Assembly (NCBI GenBank): GCA_016716385.1
Contig: JADJWL010000025.1
Location: 124,001 to 188,000, forward strand
Reading direction: 5' to 3'
Origin: Bryobacterales bacterium
GTDB taxonomy: Bacteria > Acidobacteriota > Terriglobia > Bryobacterales > Bryobacteraceae
DNA length: 64,000 nucleotides
A program made the translations under genes and the position numbers. The notes beneath the pieces are model-generated. The model was given only the letters and a program-made list of their open reading frames with translations. It searched no databases and was not told the DNA's origin. Shown here in pieces: positions 52,901 to 62,108 of the stretch. The first letter of the stretch is position 1, and every line of letters begins with the position of its first letter.

Positions 52901-53136
52901 CCGCCGCGCGCGGCATGTTCTCGGGTCCGGCGTTCGTCAATACCGACTTCGCGATCCTAAAGGATATTGCCGTCACCGAATCGGCACGCTTCCAGCTACG
53001 CGGAGAATTCACGAACCTGTTGAACCAGGTGAACTTCAACAATCCTGTGGCGTCGGTGGTGAACGCGCAGTACGGCCGGATCAACGGCGCGCAGGCCGGA
53101 CGCAATGTGCAGGTTGCTCTGAAGTTTATGTGGTAG
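49936..53136 (+). CDS. Oar-like TonB-dependent receptor with carboxypeptidase-regulatory domain
   Basis: A 1066-residue outer-membrane protein. Signal peptide MLRILTVLLLAAVSGLAQ; carboxypeptidase-regulatory-like beta-sandwich at about 20-105 (TISGFARDPSGAAVANLRVIVTNERT and GTYTIDAEGAGF); plug domain around IDDRRIVDLPLAGRNVFRLA; beta-barrel of many strands ending in an aromatic residue (VQVALKFMW). This layout is the Oar family widespread in Acidobacteria. Substrate unknown; uptake of large glycans or export roles are proposed for relatives. It overlaps the convergent methyltransferase gene by 11 bases. Confidence 0.92.
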   Translation: MLRILTVLLLAAVSGLAQTSGTISGFARDPSGAAVANLRVIVTNERTGAAREAESDATGFYQVLALTSGTYTIDAEGAGFKRFRNTGVILRVDENIRADISLQLGQVSESIEVTAEAALIDTRSSQTTATIDDRRIVDLPLAGRNVFRLAATLPGVLNVVAPDNSDMNDTRSGPRMNVNGGRPNQNYNRFNGTYFNNPSRNTGMNVPPPDAVQEFRIQTSTFSADSGRNPGANVTIVSRQGTNEFHGTLWEFHRNDNLNARSFFQARRPQLIQNQFGAAVGGPIKRNKAFIFGTYEGTRDRRQASEVNALLPSAAERAGDFSALTTRQLVNPRDNTPFANNRIPSSLFDPASVGLLRLLPAGEGRIQALGPAQRDAELFMLRHDLVLTQNQTLFAHYYLNQTSVTESELAYASNISGWTGRTRGPRAQNAGINHTWTINPTLLNQLTLGFTRSFSLDEPTVTRTPADLGIQGMPMYTNGGSPQFNVAGRFNLASGGPVKFASNTYQIQNMVSKVLGNHTLKVGFEFLDLGFFQSFLGPPQFTFNGQRTGAGLATRGDPLADFMLGAYQQIGVTNGVRNNDGLANFYAGFIQDDWKFSPRFTLNLGLRYEVYTPWVDKYDRLNTVVPDLNVRSSVFPNAPVGMLFPGDRPRGMYNTDRNNFAPRVGFAWDVNGDGKTAVRAGYGVFFDSFNTDTIAQENPPFVGGRRTFFEGYVADPFGSVGQVAPPAFIDPNAFTFTFPINGFWNTPNENGLRQTYVQSWNLTIQRQFLRDYVMSVAYIGKASTKLIAYRPFNAAIFVPGQSTEANAAQRVPFAPGVYGPESLVLDNSFTGSYHGMQLELNRRFSGGFQLASSYTLSKALDTSSTFSLGGCLANPFDHRASKGRSDWDRRHALVVSGVWTPPVFAAQKGMAGRVLGGWNFSGIVTAQSGSPVTATAGQNRAFDGTFCAGSYHPDIVGQIQRDHSSRADMIGEFFNRSAFALPAIGTYGTAARGMFSGPAFVNTDFAILKDIAVTESARFQLRGEFTNLLNQVNFNNPVASVVNAQYGRINGAQAGRNVQVALKFMW

Positions 53137-53899
53137 ACGGGGCTACGCCCTTGACCGCCCGGATGACGCTTGTGGGAGGGTACATGAAACCGCGGAAGCC
53201 CTCCCACTTGACCGTGAGCCCAGCCTCCCGGAGCAGCCGCGCGTGCCCGGACAGCAGCCCGATGTCCATGATCAGGAGCACCCCGCCGGGTTTGAGGACG
53301 CGGGCCAGTTCCTGCATGGCGGAGAATCGCTGGCCGGCATTGTCCAGCATGTAGAACGCGAGACTCGCCAGCACCACATCGAACGAGGCGTCTTCGAACG
53401 GCAGTTCCCGGTAGTCGCCGTCCCGGATCTCGATGCGGTCGTCGACGCCTTCCAGACGGGCGTTGTCCCAGGCGGCTTCCGCCCAGTTGTCGGAAAGGTC
53501 ATCTGAGCGCCAGTTGTCGATGCCGACCGCGCGGCCTGTGGAAAGCCGCCTGGCTGCCGCCACGAGCATCAGACCACGCCCGCAGCCGACATCGAGCACC
53601 TGCTCGTCACCGCGCCAGGAGATGCTGGCGATCAGGCGGTCGCGCGCACGAAGCTTGCCGTAGGAACTGCTGAGGAACATCAGGCCGGCTTGTCCAAGGC
53701 CCATGAGCCCAGCCCACTGGAGCAGGACGAGCGGCAACTGGAGGACAAAGAGAGACTCTGGCAGGCGGATCAGCACGCCGAGCAGAAAGCATCCTGCCCC
53801 GGCGCCGCCGAGGAGCCGCACCAGCCAAGGTGCGTCCAACCCGTATTCCGGTTTCGACGGGCGGACCGCTTCGAGTGCGTGATCGGCCGGATCAGACAT
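53126..53899 (-). CDS. Membrane-anchored class I SAM methyltransferase
   Basis: A 257-residue protein. Two hydrophobic segments at the N-terminus (WLVRLLGGAGAGCFLLGVLI and LFVLQLPLVLLQWAGLMGLG) precede a Rossmann methyltransferase domain with VLDVGCGRGLMLVAAA (motif I), ASFDVVLASLAFYML and RVLKPGGVLLIMD. The anchor suggests a lipid or membrane substrate (inference). Confidence 0.82.
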   Translation of the reverse strand: MSDPADHALEAVRPSKPEYGLDAPWLVRLLGGAGAGCFLLGVLIRLPESLFVLQLPLVLLQWAGLMGLGQAGLMFLSSSYGKLRARDRLIASISWRGDEQVLDVGCGRGLMLVAAARRLSTGRAVGIDNWRSDDLSDNWAEAAWDNARLEGVDDRIEIRDGDYRELPFEDASFDVVLASLAFYMLDNAGQRFSAMQELARVLKPGGVLLIMDIGLLSGHARLLREAGLTVKWEGFRGFMYPPTSVIRAVKGVAPSTT

Positions 53900-53920
53900 G
53901 TTGCCAGAAGATCGGCAGGG

Positions 53921-54223
53921 CTAGGAATCTACTTTAGATCGTGGGGGTTGCAGCGTCGCGACAGTGGCGCCCCAGCCGCCTGCTTCCGGAGGGGCGTCGG
54001 AAAATTGCAGGACGAACGGCTTGGCGGCGAGAACGGCCCGCACGACCTCACGCTGGCGGCCGATCCCCCTGCCATGAATCAGACGGATCGCGGTGAGTCC
54101 CAGCCGATGGGCCTCGTCGAGGTAGGCTTCCACCACGTCACGCGTGTCGCGGGCCGGGACTGAGTGGAGATCGAAAACACCCGTCACAGGTACCCGAAAT
54201 GGGACTTCTTCCACGGTCAGCAT
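53921..54223 (-). CDS. Small Smr-domain protein
   Basis: A 100-residue Smr domain: FDLHSVPARDTRDVVEAYLDEA then AIRLIHGRGIGRQREVV. DLHS replaces the more usual DLHG, and HGRG is intact. Smr domains nick branched DNA or cleave RNA; stand-alone versions are poorly characterised. A hairpin ends four bases before the ATG, so no free ribosome-binding site is visible; GTG 54214 is an alternative start. Confidence 0.75.
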   Translation of the reverse strand: MLTVEEVPFRVPVTGVFDLHSVPARDTRDVVEAYLDEAHRLGLTAIRLIHGRGIGRQREVVRAVLAAKPFVLQFSDAPPEAGGWGATVATLQPPRSKVDS

Positions 54224-54227
54224 GCGC

Positions 54228-54250
54228 GGGAGCCCGAACGGCGGGCTCCC
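54228..54250 (-). terminator. Perfect hairpin between the DUF465 and Smr genes
   Basis: GGGAGCCCG (54228-54236) and CGGGCTCCC (54242-54250) form a perfect 9-bp stem with a five-base loop. It lies after the DUF465 stop and immediately before the Smr start. No T-run; it may act as a terminator or mask the Smr ribosome-binding site. Confidence 0.45.
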
Positions 54251-54273
54251 ACCAAACTAGCGCACCGGATGGT

Positions 54274-54510
54274 TCAGGCGACCGTCTGCACGCGGTTACG
54301 ACTGACGATCATCTCCATCTGATCCTTCAAATGCAGCTTCAGCTTTTTGAGGCGCAGTTCTTCCACTTCGTCGAGCTCAGTCAGATGCGGCTGCGCCTCC
54401 AACTCGTCCAGTTTGCGCGAGTAATAGGCATGCTCGACCGCCAGCCGGCGGAACTCCTCGTCTGTCGCCATCAGGTGCGCTTTCAAGTCTTCTTGCGGGA
54501 TCCGTTCCAT
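54274..54510 (-). CDS. DUF465 (YdcH-like) family protein
   Basis: A 78-residue coiled-coil protein from ATG 54510: HLMATDEEFRRLAVEHAYYSRKLDELE followed by LTELDEVEELRLKKLKLHLKDQMEMI, the two-helix DUF465 pattern. ATG 54528 is a possible start six codons earlier, but the GGAGGA motif lies inside it. Function unknown; common small cytoplasmic protein. Confidence 0.8.
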   Translation of the reverse strand: MERIPQEDLKAHLMATDEEFRRLAVEHAYYSRKLDELEAQPHLTELDEVEELRLKKLKLHLKDQMEMIVSRNRVQTVA

Positions 54511-54598
54511 GTTAGGTGGTTCCTCCATGTGGGCGCCGCCATTGCGGGCAACGCTACTCGTGAAGTGGGCGGCTCCGTTGGAGCCGTCTATCTTGACA

Positions 54599-55015
54599 CT
54601 AGCATGGTGAACAGCGCATGACAATACCAGCTTCGACTGGATTCCGATAGTACTGAGGGCGTAGTCCTACGGCGGCAAATCCGTGTGCCTCGTAGAGGCG
54701 CCGGGCTGCGGCGTTGGACTCGCGAACTTCCAGAAGCCATTGGCCTGGAAGCACTTGCATGGCATGTCGCAACAGCGCCGAGGCCGCGCCCCGGCGCCGG
54801 GCGGTCGGCTCCACCGCAAGGTTCAACAGCTCGCTCTCCCCCGAAGTCACTACTCGCGCCGCCAGAAAGCCAGCCACCTCGTCGAGGTGGATCGCGACCC
54901 AGAAAAAGTAGTTGAGATACGAAGCCGGCTCCCAGGCGGCAGCCTCGGGTGAGGCGGATTGAATGCGCGCCACAGCGGGCAGGTCCGAGAGCTCTCCGGG
55001 CCGGACGGCGATCAC
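54599..55015 (-). CDS. GNAT acetyltransferase, RimI-like
   Basis: A 138-residue N-acetyltransferase: ELLNLAVEPTARRRGAASALL is the acetyl-CoA-binding motif A (RRxGxA) and ESNAAARRLYEAHGFAAVGLRPQYYR the C-terminal motif of RimI-type enzymes, which acetylate ribosomal protein S18 in E. coli. The start overlaps the lysS stop by four bases (ATGA). Confidence 0.82.
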   Translation of the reverse strand: MIAVRPGELSDLPAVARIQSASPEAAAWEPASYLNYFFWVAIHLDEVAGFLAARVVTSGESELLNLAVEPTARRRGAASALLRHAMQVLPGQWLLEVRESNAAARRLYEAHGFAAVGLRPQYYRNPVEAGIVMRCSPC

Positions 55016-56559
55016 TCCGTCTCCCCGGGCTCCTCCACGCCGTAAATCCGCCGGTTGACCATCGAGAGGTGCGGCTTCATCAGCGGGAAGAAGATCACGT
55101 CGTAAATATCCTCGGCTCCGGTGAAGATCATCGCCATGCGCTCGATCCCGGGTCCGATTCCGGTGGTGGGCGGCATGCCGTGCTCCAGCATCTCAACGAA
55201 ATCGAAGTCGAGGGGGTGGAACTCGCCGCTGTCACGATCCTCCGGACGGTAGGCGGCGCGCCAGCGCTCCAGAAGCTGGACCGGGTCATTCTGCTCGCTC
55301 CAGTTGTCGCCGCACTCCATGCCCGCGATGAAGATTTCGAAGCGCTCGGCGAAACGGGGATCGGAATCCATCGGCTTGGCCAGCGGGGAGATCTCCATGG
55401 GGTGGCCAAAAACCAAAGTCGGCTGGATGAGTTGCGGGGCCACCTTCTCCTCGAACGCCGCCACCAGCGCCTCACCCACGCTCGGCTGCGGATCGTGAAC
55501 GCCGATGCCGGCCAGCGCTGTATTGGCATCGTCAGGGGTCGCCAGCGAAAGGAAATCGACGCCGGTCTTTTCCCGCACCAGATCCGCCATGCGCAGCCGT
55601 GGCCAAGGCCGGGCGAAGTCGATCTCGTGGCCGCGCACGGTGAACACGGTCCGCCCGAACACCTGTTCGGCGATGTGCCGGAACAGGTCCTCGATAAGCT
55701 GCATGTTGTACTCGTAGTTCTCGTACGCGGTCATCGTCTCGACCATTTGGAACTCAGGATGGTGGCTGCGGTCGATGCCTTCGTTACGGAAGTAGCGGCC
55801 GATCGTATAGACCTTGTCGAAGCCGGCGGCGATCAGGCGCTTCAGGTAAAGCTCGTGCGAGATCGACAGGTACATGTCGCAGCTCAGGGCGTTCACGTGC
55901 GTCAGGAAAGGCTTGGCTGTGCCGCCCCCGTACTGCGGCTGCAGGATCGGCGTGGGAATCTCGATGAATCCGCGGCCCTGCAGAAACACCCGGATCTGGT
56001 GCAGCATGCCCGCCACGGCCTCAAAGGTCTTCTTCTTCTCGGGGTTGATGGTCGTGTCGAGGTAGCGCTTGCGGAGGATTAACTCGCGATCTTTCATCCC
56101 GGACCACTTCTCGGGCAGTGGGCGGAGGCTCTTGGTGAGAATGCGGAAGCTGTCCGCCAGGATCGAGGTCTCGCCGGTCTTCGTCTTGCCGACCACGCCG
56201 GAAGCCTCGACGATGTCGCCCATGTCGAGAAGCCCCAGGTCTTCGTAGCCAAGCGTGCCGGCGGCGGCATCCGTGGGCGCCAGGGAGTTCCGCCGCAGGA
56301 CGAGTTGGATCGTTCCGGTCTGGTCGAGCACGTGGCCGAACGCCAGTCCGCCCATGCGCCGCCAGGAGAGCAACCGGCCGGAAACCGTCACGGGTTTGCC
56401 TTCCCAGTCAGCGTAGTCGGCGAGGATGGGTCCGGCATATGTCGTCCGGCGGCTGGTCGCGGGATACGGGTTCAGACCCAGAGCGCGCAAGGAGGCGGCT
56501 TTCTGGATCCGCACTTCGCGCAACGCGGCCAGGGGAGTGGTGGGCTTTTGGTCTTCCAT
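55012..56559 (-). CDS. lysS: Lysyl-tRNA synthetase, class II
   Basis: A 515-residue enzyme charging tRNA-Lys. The OB-fold anticodon domain (ILADYADWEGKPVTVSGRLLSWRRMGGLAF) is followed by the class II core: motif 2 in RYFRNEGIDRSHHPEFQMVE and motif 3 in GIGPGIERMAMIF. ATG 56559 gives an N-terminus typical of LysS; there is no strong ribosome-binding site. It is followed by the RimI-like gene. Confidence 0.94.
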   Translation of the reverse strand: MEDQKPTTPLAALREVRIQKAASLRALGLNPYPATSRRTTYAGPILADYADWEGKPVTVSGRLLSWRRMGGLAFGHVLDQTGTIQLVLRRNSLAPTDAAAGTLGYEDLGLLDMGDIVEASGVVGKTKTGETSILADSFRILTKSLRPLPEKWSGMKDRELILRKRYLDTTINPEKKKTFEAVAGMLHQIRVFLQGRGFIEIPTPILQPQYGGGTAKPFLTHVNALSCDMYLSISHELYLKRLIAAGFDKVYTIGRYFRNEGIDRSHHPEFQMVETMTAYENYEYNMQLIEDLFRHIAEQVFGRTVFTVRGHEIDFARPWPRLRMADLVREKTGVDFLSLATPDDANTALAGIGVHDPQPSVGEALVAAFEEKVAPQLIQPTLVFGHPMEISPLAKPMDSDPRFAERFEIFIAGMECGDNWSEQNDPVQLLERWRAAYRPEDRDSGEFHPLDFDFVEMLEHGMPPTTGIGPGIERMAMIFTGAEDIYDVIFFPLMKPHLSMVNRRIYGVEEPGETE

Positions 56560-56744
56560 ACAGTATTCGATGAGGACGGTCGGATCCTTTCCATTATGCG
56601 GCACCGCTGCCCACCGGCTCCATTCGATCCGGGCGTGCCACCGTTCGCCCTTGTCTGTTCGCAGTCCGATGGAACCTGCTCGCCAATATGCGACCGATGT
56701 GGTCTACTATTGATTGAGGACACTTTCAGTCGCCATTTAACTGG

Positions 56745-56799
56745 TTGACAGGTCATGGGGTAGCTGGCTAGACTGAGGTAACAGGGACCGAAACAGTCT
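56745..56799 (+). promoter_or_regulatory. iscR promoter with inverted-repeat operator candidate
   Basis: A perfect TTGACA (56745-56750) is followed after 18 bases by TAGACT (56769-56774). AGACTG (56770-56775) and CAGTCT (56794-56799) form an inverted repeat with an 18-base spacer that overlaps the -10 box and start site, as expected for IscR autoregulation. The remaining part of 56560-56810 shows nothing further I can assign. Confidence 0.5.
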
Positions 56800-56810
56800 G
56801 AGATCGGCAC

Positions 56811-57275
56811 ATGTTGAAGCTAACCAAGAAAGCGGATTACGGGTTGATAGCGTTACGGCACTTGGCCGCACACGCACCCACGGGTTCGGCGAGCGCGAAG
56901 GAGATTGCCGACTCCTACCGGATTCCGCTGCCGCTGCTGGCGAAGATCCTCCAGAAGCTAACAAAGACCGGGCTGCTGCAGTCCATCCCGGGAACGAATG
57001 GTGGATACCGGCTGGCGCGGCCCGCGCATCACATCTCGACGCTCGAGGTGGTGCGGGCCATTGACGGGCCGATCATCTTGACCTCTTGCTTTACCGCTCA
57101 CGGGGAGTGCGATCAATCTGACCACTGCACGGTCCGGGAGCCGTTGCGGAAGGTCCACGAGGGAATCGTCGATTTGTTGGGCAAGATCACGATCTCTGAT
57201 CTTTCGCGGGACGAGGAAGCGCCTGCCGCTCCTGTCGCGGCCGCAGGTCAGGTTTCGTTGTTGCACGTGTTGTAG
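56811..57275 (+). CDS. iscR: Rrf2-family Fe-S regulator IscR
   Basis: A 154-residue regulator. Winged-helix N-terminus (LTKKADYGLIALRHLA, IPLPLLAKILQKLTKTGLLQS) and a cluster region with Cys 93, 100 and 106 (TSCFTAHGECDQSDHCTV), spaced as in IscR apart from one extra residue between the first two. It should bind a 2Fe-2S cluster and repress the downstream isc genes when clusters are abundant. iscS starts 19 bases after its stop. Confidence 0.9.
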   Translation: MLKLTKKADYGLIALRHLAAHAPTGSASAKEIADSYRIPLPLLAKILQKLTKTGLLQSIPGTNGGYRLARPAHHISTLEVVRAIDGPIILTSCFTAHGECDQSDHCTVREPLRKVHEGIVDLLGKITISDLSRDEEAPAAPVAAAGQVSLLHVL

Positions 57276-57294
57276 AGAGGGAACCGTTTTTGCG

Positions 57295-58518
57295 ATGAAG
57301 ACACCGATATACTTCGATAACCACGCGACGACTCCGATGGATCCGCGTGTGCTGGAAGCGATGCTGCCGTACTTCTCCGAGAAGTTCGGCAACGCGGCGA
57401 GCCGGAACCATGCCTACGGCTGGGAATCCGAGCAGGCTGTGGAAACCGCGCGTAAACAGATCGCCGCGCTGATCGGCGCCAACCCGAAAGAGATTGTCTT
57501 CACGAGCGGCGCCACCGAGTCGAACAACCTGGCGCTCAAGGGTGTCGCCGAGATGTACGCCGAACGCGGCAACCACATCATCACGGTGGCGACGGAGCAC
57601 AAGGCGGTTCTCGACACCTGCAAGAAGCTCGAAAAGCACGGCTGCCAGGTGACGTATCTGCCGCTCCAGCAGGACGGTCTCGTCGACCTCGACCAGTTGC
57701 GCGAGTCTTTCACGAACAGGACGATCCTGGTCAGCATCATGTACGCCAACAATGAGATTGGCGTCATCCAGCCGGTCGCCGAGATCGGGAAGATGTGCAA
57801 GGAGCGGGGCGTGCTGTTCCACACCGACGGCGTGCAGGCGGTGGGGAAGATCCCGGTCGACGTGCAGCGCGACAATATCGACCTGATGTCGCTCACCGGG
57901 CACAAGATCTACGGGCCGAAGGGCGTGGGCGCTCTCTATGTCCGGCGCCGCAACCCGCGCGTCCAGTTGACTGCGCAGATCGACGGCGGCGGCCACGAGC
58001 GCGGGATGCGTTCCGGCACGTTGAATACGCCCGGCATCGTCGGGTTCGGCAAGGCTGCGGAGTTGTGCCACCAGGAGATGGCCGAGGAGTCGGTCCGGCT
58101 GCGCGAACTGCGCGACCGCCTCAAGGTCCGCCTGGAGAGCGAATTGGACGAAGTGTTCATCAACGGGTCGATGGAGCACCGGCTGCCGCACAACCTGAAC
58201 ATGAGCTTCGCGTATGTGGAAGGCGAAAGCCTGCTCATGGGCATCAACGACATCGCGGTATCGAGCGGCTCGGCCTGCACATCGGCCACGCTGGAACCAA
58301 GTTATGTTCTGAAGGCCCTCGGCGTCGGCGATGACCTGGCGCACACCTCGATCCGCTTCGGCATCGGCCGGTTCAACACGGTGGAAGAGGTGGACTACGT
58401 CGCGAATCGCGTGATCGAAACCGTCCGCAAATTGCGCGACCTGTCGCCGCTCTACGAGATGGCCAAGGAAGGCATCGACATCAGCAAGATCGAATGGGTG
58501 GCCGAAGCCGCCCACTAG
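57295..58518 (+). CDS. iscS: Cysteine desulfurase IscS
   Basis: A 407-residue PLP enzyme that takes sulfur from cysteine for cluster assembly. The PLP Lys is in LTGHKIYGPKGVGALYVRR and the sulfur-accepting Cys in SSGSACTSATLEPS. The length and end are typical of IscS. It is the second gene of the isc operon, 31 bases before iscU. Confidence 0.95.
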   Translation: MKTPIYFDNHATTPMDPRVLEAMLPYFSEKFGNAASRNHAYGWESEQAVETARKQIAALIGANPKEIVFTSGATESNNLALKGVAEMYAERGNHIITVATEHKAVLDTCKKLEKHGCQVTYLPLQQDGLVDLDQLRESFTNRTILVSIMYANNEIGVIQPVAEIGKMCKERGVLFHTDGVQAVGKIPVDVQRDNIDLMSLTGHKIYGPKGVGALYVRRRNPRVQLTAQIDGGGHERGMRSGTLNTPGIVGFGKAAELCHQEMAEESVRLRELRDRLKVRLESELDEVFINGSMEHRLPHNLNMSFAYVEGESLLMGINDIAVSSGSACTSATLEPSYVLKALGVGDDLAHTSIRFGIGRFNTVEEVDYVANRVIETVRKLRDLSPLYEMAKEGIDISKIEWVAEAAH

Positions 58519-58549
58519 GGACGCACATCAAATAAAGAGAGAGTTGAAA

Positions 58550-58957
58550 ATGGCATATTCGGACAAAGTTCTCGATCACTACAACAATCCGCGGAACGTA
58601 GGTTCGCTGGACAAGGCGGATCCGAACGTGGGTACGGGCATGGTGGGCGCGCCGGAGTGCGGCGACGTGATGAAGCTGCAGATCAAGGTGAATGACTCGA
58701 CCGGCGTCATCGACGACGCCAAATTCAAGACCTTCGGCTGTGGCAGCGCGATCGCCAGTTCGTCGCTGGCCACCGAGTGGTTGAAGGGCAAGAGCGTCGA
58801 CGAAGCGCTGGCCATCAAGAACACCGACATCGTCAACGAGTTGAGCCTGCCGCCGGTGAAGATCCACTGCTCGGTGCTCGCCGAGGACGCAATCAAGGCC
58901 GCGATCGCCGATTATAAAAAGAAGCGGACCCCGGCCGCAGTCGAAGCCACGGCGTAA
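58550..58957 (+). CDS. iscU: Fe-S scaffold protein IscU
   Basis: A 135-residue scaffold. The three cluster Cys are in GAPECGDVM, FKTFGCGSAIASSS and KIHCSVLAEDAI. LPPVKIHC is close to the LPPVK motif recognised by HscA. ATG 58550 is preferred; an in-frame TTG lies six bases earlier. The Ala/Thr-rich tail is slightly longer than in E. coli. Confidence 0.95.
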   Translation: MAYSDKVLDHYNNPRNVGSLDKADPNVGTGMVGAPECGDVMKLQIKVNDSTGVIDDAKFKTFGCGSAIASSSLATEWLKGKSVDEALAIKNTDIVNELSLPPVKIHCSVLAEDAIKAAIADYKKKRTPAAVEATA

Positions 58958-58975
58958 CTGGCGGGGGAGGGGAGT

Positions 58976-59326
58976 ATGGCACAGGAGACACTGGTCCAAA
59001 ACGAACTCGAGGTGACGCCGAAGGCGGTCGCGAAGATCCGTCAGGCGTTCGCCAAGGAGGGCGTCACGGACGGGGCGCTGCGGCTGGGCGTGCTCGGCGG
59101 CGGGTGCTCCGGGCTGAGCTACCAGTTCAAGTTCGATACCCGGGTGCGCCCTACGGATAAGGTGTATGAGTTCGACGGCGTCAAGGTCGTCGTCGATCCC
59201 AAGAGCCTGTTGTACCTGCGGGGGATGACCCTCGACTATAAGGAGGCGCTGCTGCAGTCGGGCTTTGTGTTTGAGAACCCGAACGCGCAGAAGAGCTGCG
59301 GCTGCGGCACGTCGTTTGCCGCGTGA
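58976..59326 (+). CDS. iscA: A-type Fe-S carrier IscA
   Basis: A 116-residue A-type carrier with the three conserved Cys in LGGGCSGLSY and SCGCGTSF. It receives and delivers clusters downstream of IscU. The next gene overlaps its stop. A GGGGAG ribosome-binding site precedes ATG 58976. Confidence 0.93.
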   Translation: MAQETLVQNELEVTPKAVAKIRQAFAKEGVTDGALRLGVLGGGCSGLSYQFKFDTRVRPTDKVYEFDGVKVVVDPKSLLYLRGMTLDYKEALLQSGFVFENPNAQKSCGCGTSFAA

Positions 59327-59940
59327 TGCTCCCCTGCTGGAAGTGCCATGCGGAGACCGGCGGGCTGATTTGCGCGGCCTGCCGGAGTCTCCAACCCCCG
59401 CCGCGTGACTACTTCGCCTTCTTCGGCGTACCCGAAGCGCTCGCTCCCGACCGCTTGGCACTGGAGAAGCGCTTCTATGAACTGAGCCGGTTGCTGCATC
59501 CGGACCGGTTCGTCCGCCGCGACGAGCGCGAGCGGGCTTACTCGACCGACGCCACCGCCGTTCTCAACGACGGGTGGCGCACCCTCCGCGATCCCGTGGC
59601 GCGCGGGGAGTACGTTCTCTCCCGGCACGGGTTCCCCATCGGCGAGCAGAAGACGGCCAACGTCCCGCCCGAACTGCTCGAGGAGGTCTTTGAGCTAAAC
59701 GAGTGGCTCGAAGAGATCCGCCACGGCGACGATTCGCACCGGACCGCCCTCGGTGAAGCGCACGAACGGTTTACCGCGATGCTGGCGCAGATCGACCGGC
59801 AGCTCGAAGACCGGTACCGGGCGTTCGACGCGGGCGGCGGCCGGTCGGTGCTCGAAAACGTGCGCGGCCTCCTCAACCGCCGCCGGTACATCCGCAACCT
59901 CGTGCGCGATGTCGAGAGCGCGCTCGCGCCCGCGGCGTAA
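59326..59940 (+). CDS. hscB: Co-chaperone HscB with N-terminal zinc motif
   Basis: About 204 residues from ATG 59326 (TGATG overlap with iscA; GTG 59323 is an alternative). N-terminal CWKC and CAAC (Cys 4, 7, 16, 19) form a zinc-ribbon-like head before the J-domain (FAFFGVPEAL, LHPDRF with the HPD tripeptide), then the three-helix HscB C-terminal domain. Such Cys pairs are known from mitochondrial HSC20 rather than from E. coli HscB. It brings IscU to HscA. Confidence 0.9.
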   Translation: MLPCWKCHAETGGLICAACRSLQPPPRDYFAFFGVPEALAPDRLALEKRFYELSRLLHPDRFVRRDERERAYSTDATAVLNDGWRTLRDPVARGEYVLSRHGFPIGEQKTANVPPELLEEVFELNEWLEEIRHGDDSHRTALGEAHERFTAMLAQIDRQLEDRYRAFDAGGGRSVLENVRGLLNRRRYIRNLVRDVESALAPAA

Positions 59941-59961
59941 CCGGCAGAAAGACATCCCCCG

Positions 59962-61815
<1,854 letters not shown>

Positions 61816-61829
61816 GGAACGGCACCAAC

Positions 61830-62042
61830 ATGGCTGGATTGACCTGGGATCACATTGACGACATCGCGTTCGCGCTCCTGGAGAAGCACCCGGAGCAGGA
61901 TCCATTGAAGATCCGTTTTACCGACCTGCACAAATGGATCGTGGAGCTGGAGGAATTCGGCGACGATCCGATGGCCTCGTCCGAAGGCAAGCTGGAAGCG
62001 ATCCAGATGGCCTGGTACGAGGAGTGGCAAGAGACTCAGTAA
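61830..62042 (+). CDS. iscX: IscX
   Basis: A 70-residue acidic protein: LTWDHIDDIAFALLEKHPEQDP, IRFTDLHKWIVELEEFGDDP, NEGKLEAIQMAW-like end (SSEGKLEAI). It matches IscX/YfhJ, a regulator of IscS activity. It closes the isc operon, 14 bases after hscA; no fdx gene lies between them. Confidence 0.9.
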   Translation: MAGLTWDHIDDIAFALLEKHPEQDPLKIRFTDLHKWIVELEEFGDDPMASSEGKLEAIQMAWYEEWQETQ

Positions 62043-62079
62043 GATATGGTCAGTTCGTACACAGTCCAATAACGGGCGA

Positions 62080-62105
62080 CTGGCCCGATCCCCACATCGG
62101 GCCAG
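62080..62105. terminator. Perfect hairpin between convergent isc operon and era
   Basis: CTGGCCCGAT (62080-62089) and ATCGGGCCAG (62096-62105) form a 10-bp perfect stem with a six-base loop, between the iscX stop and the era stop. It probably terminates transcription from both sides, although no T-run is present. Confidence 0.55.
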
Positions 62106-62108
62106 CCC

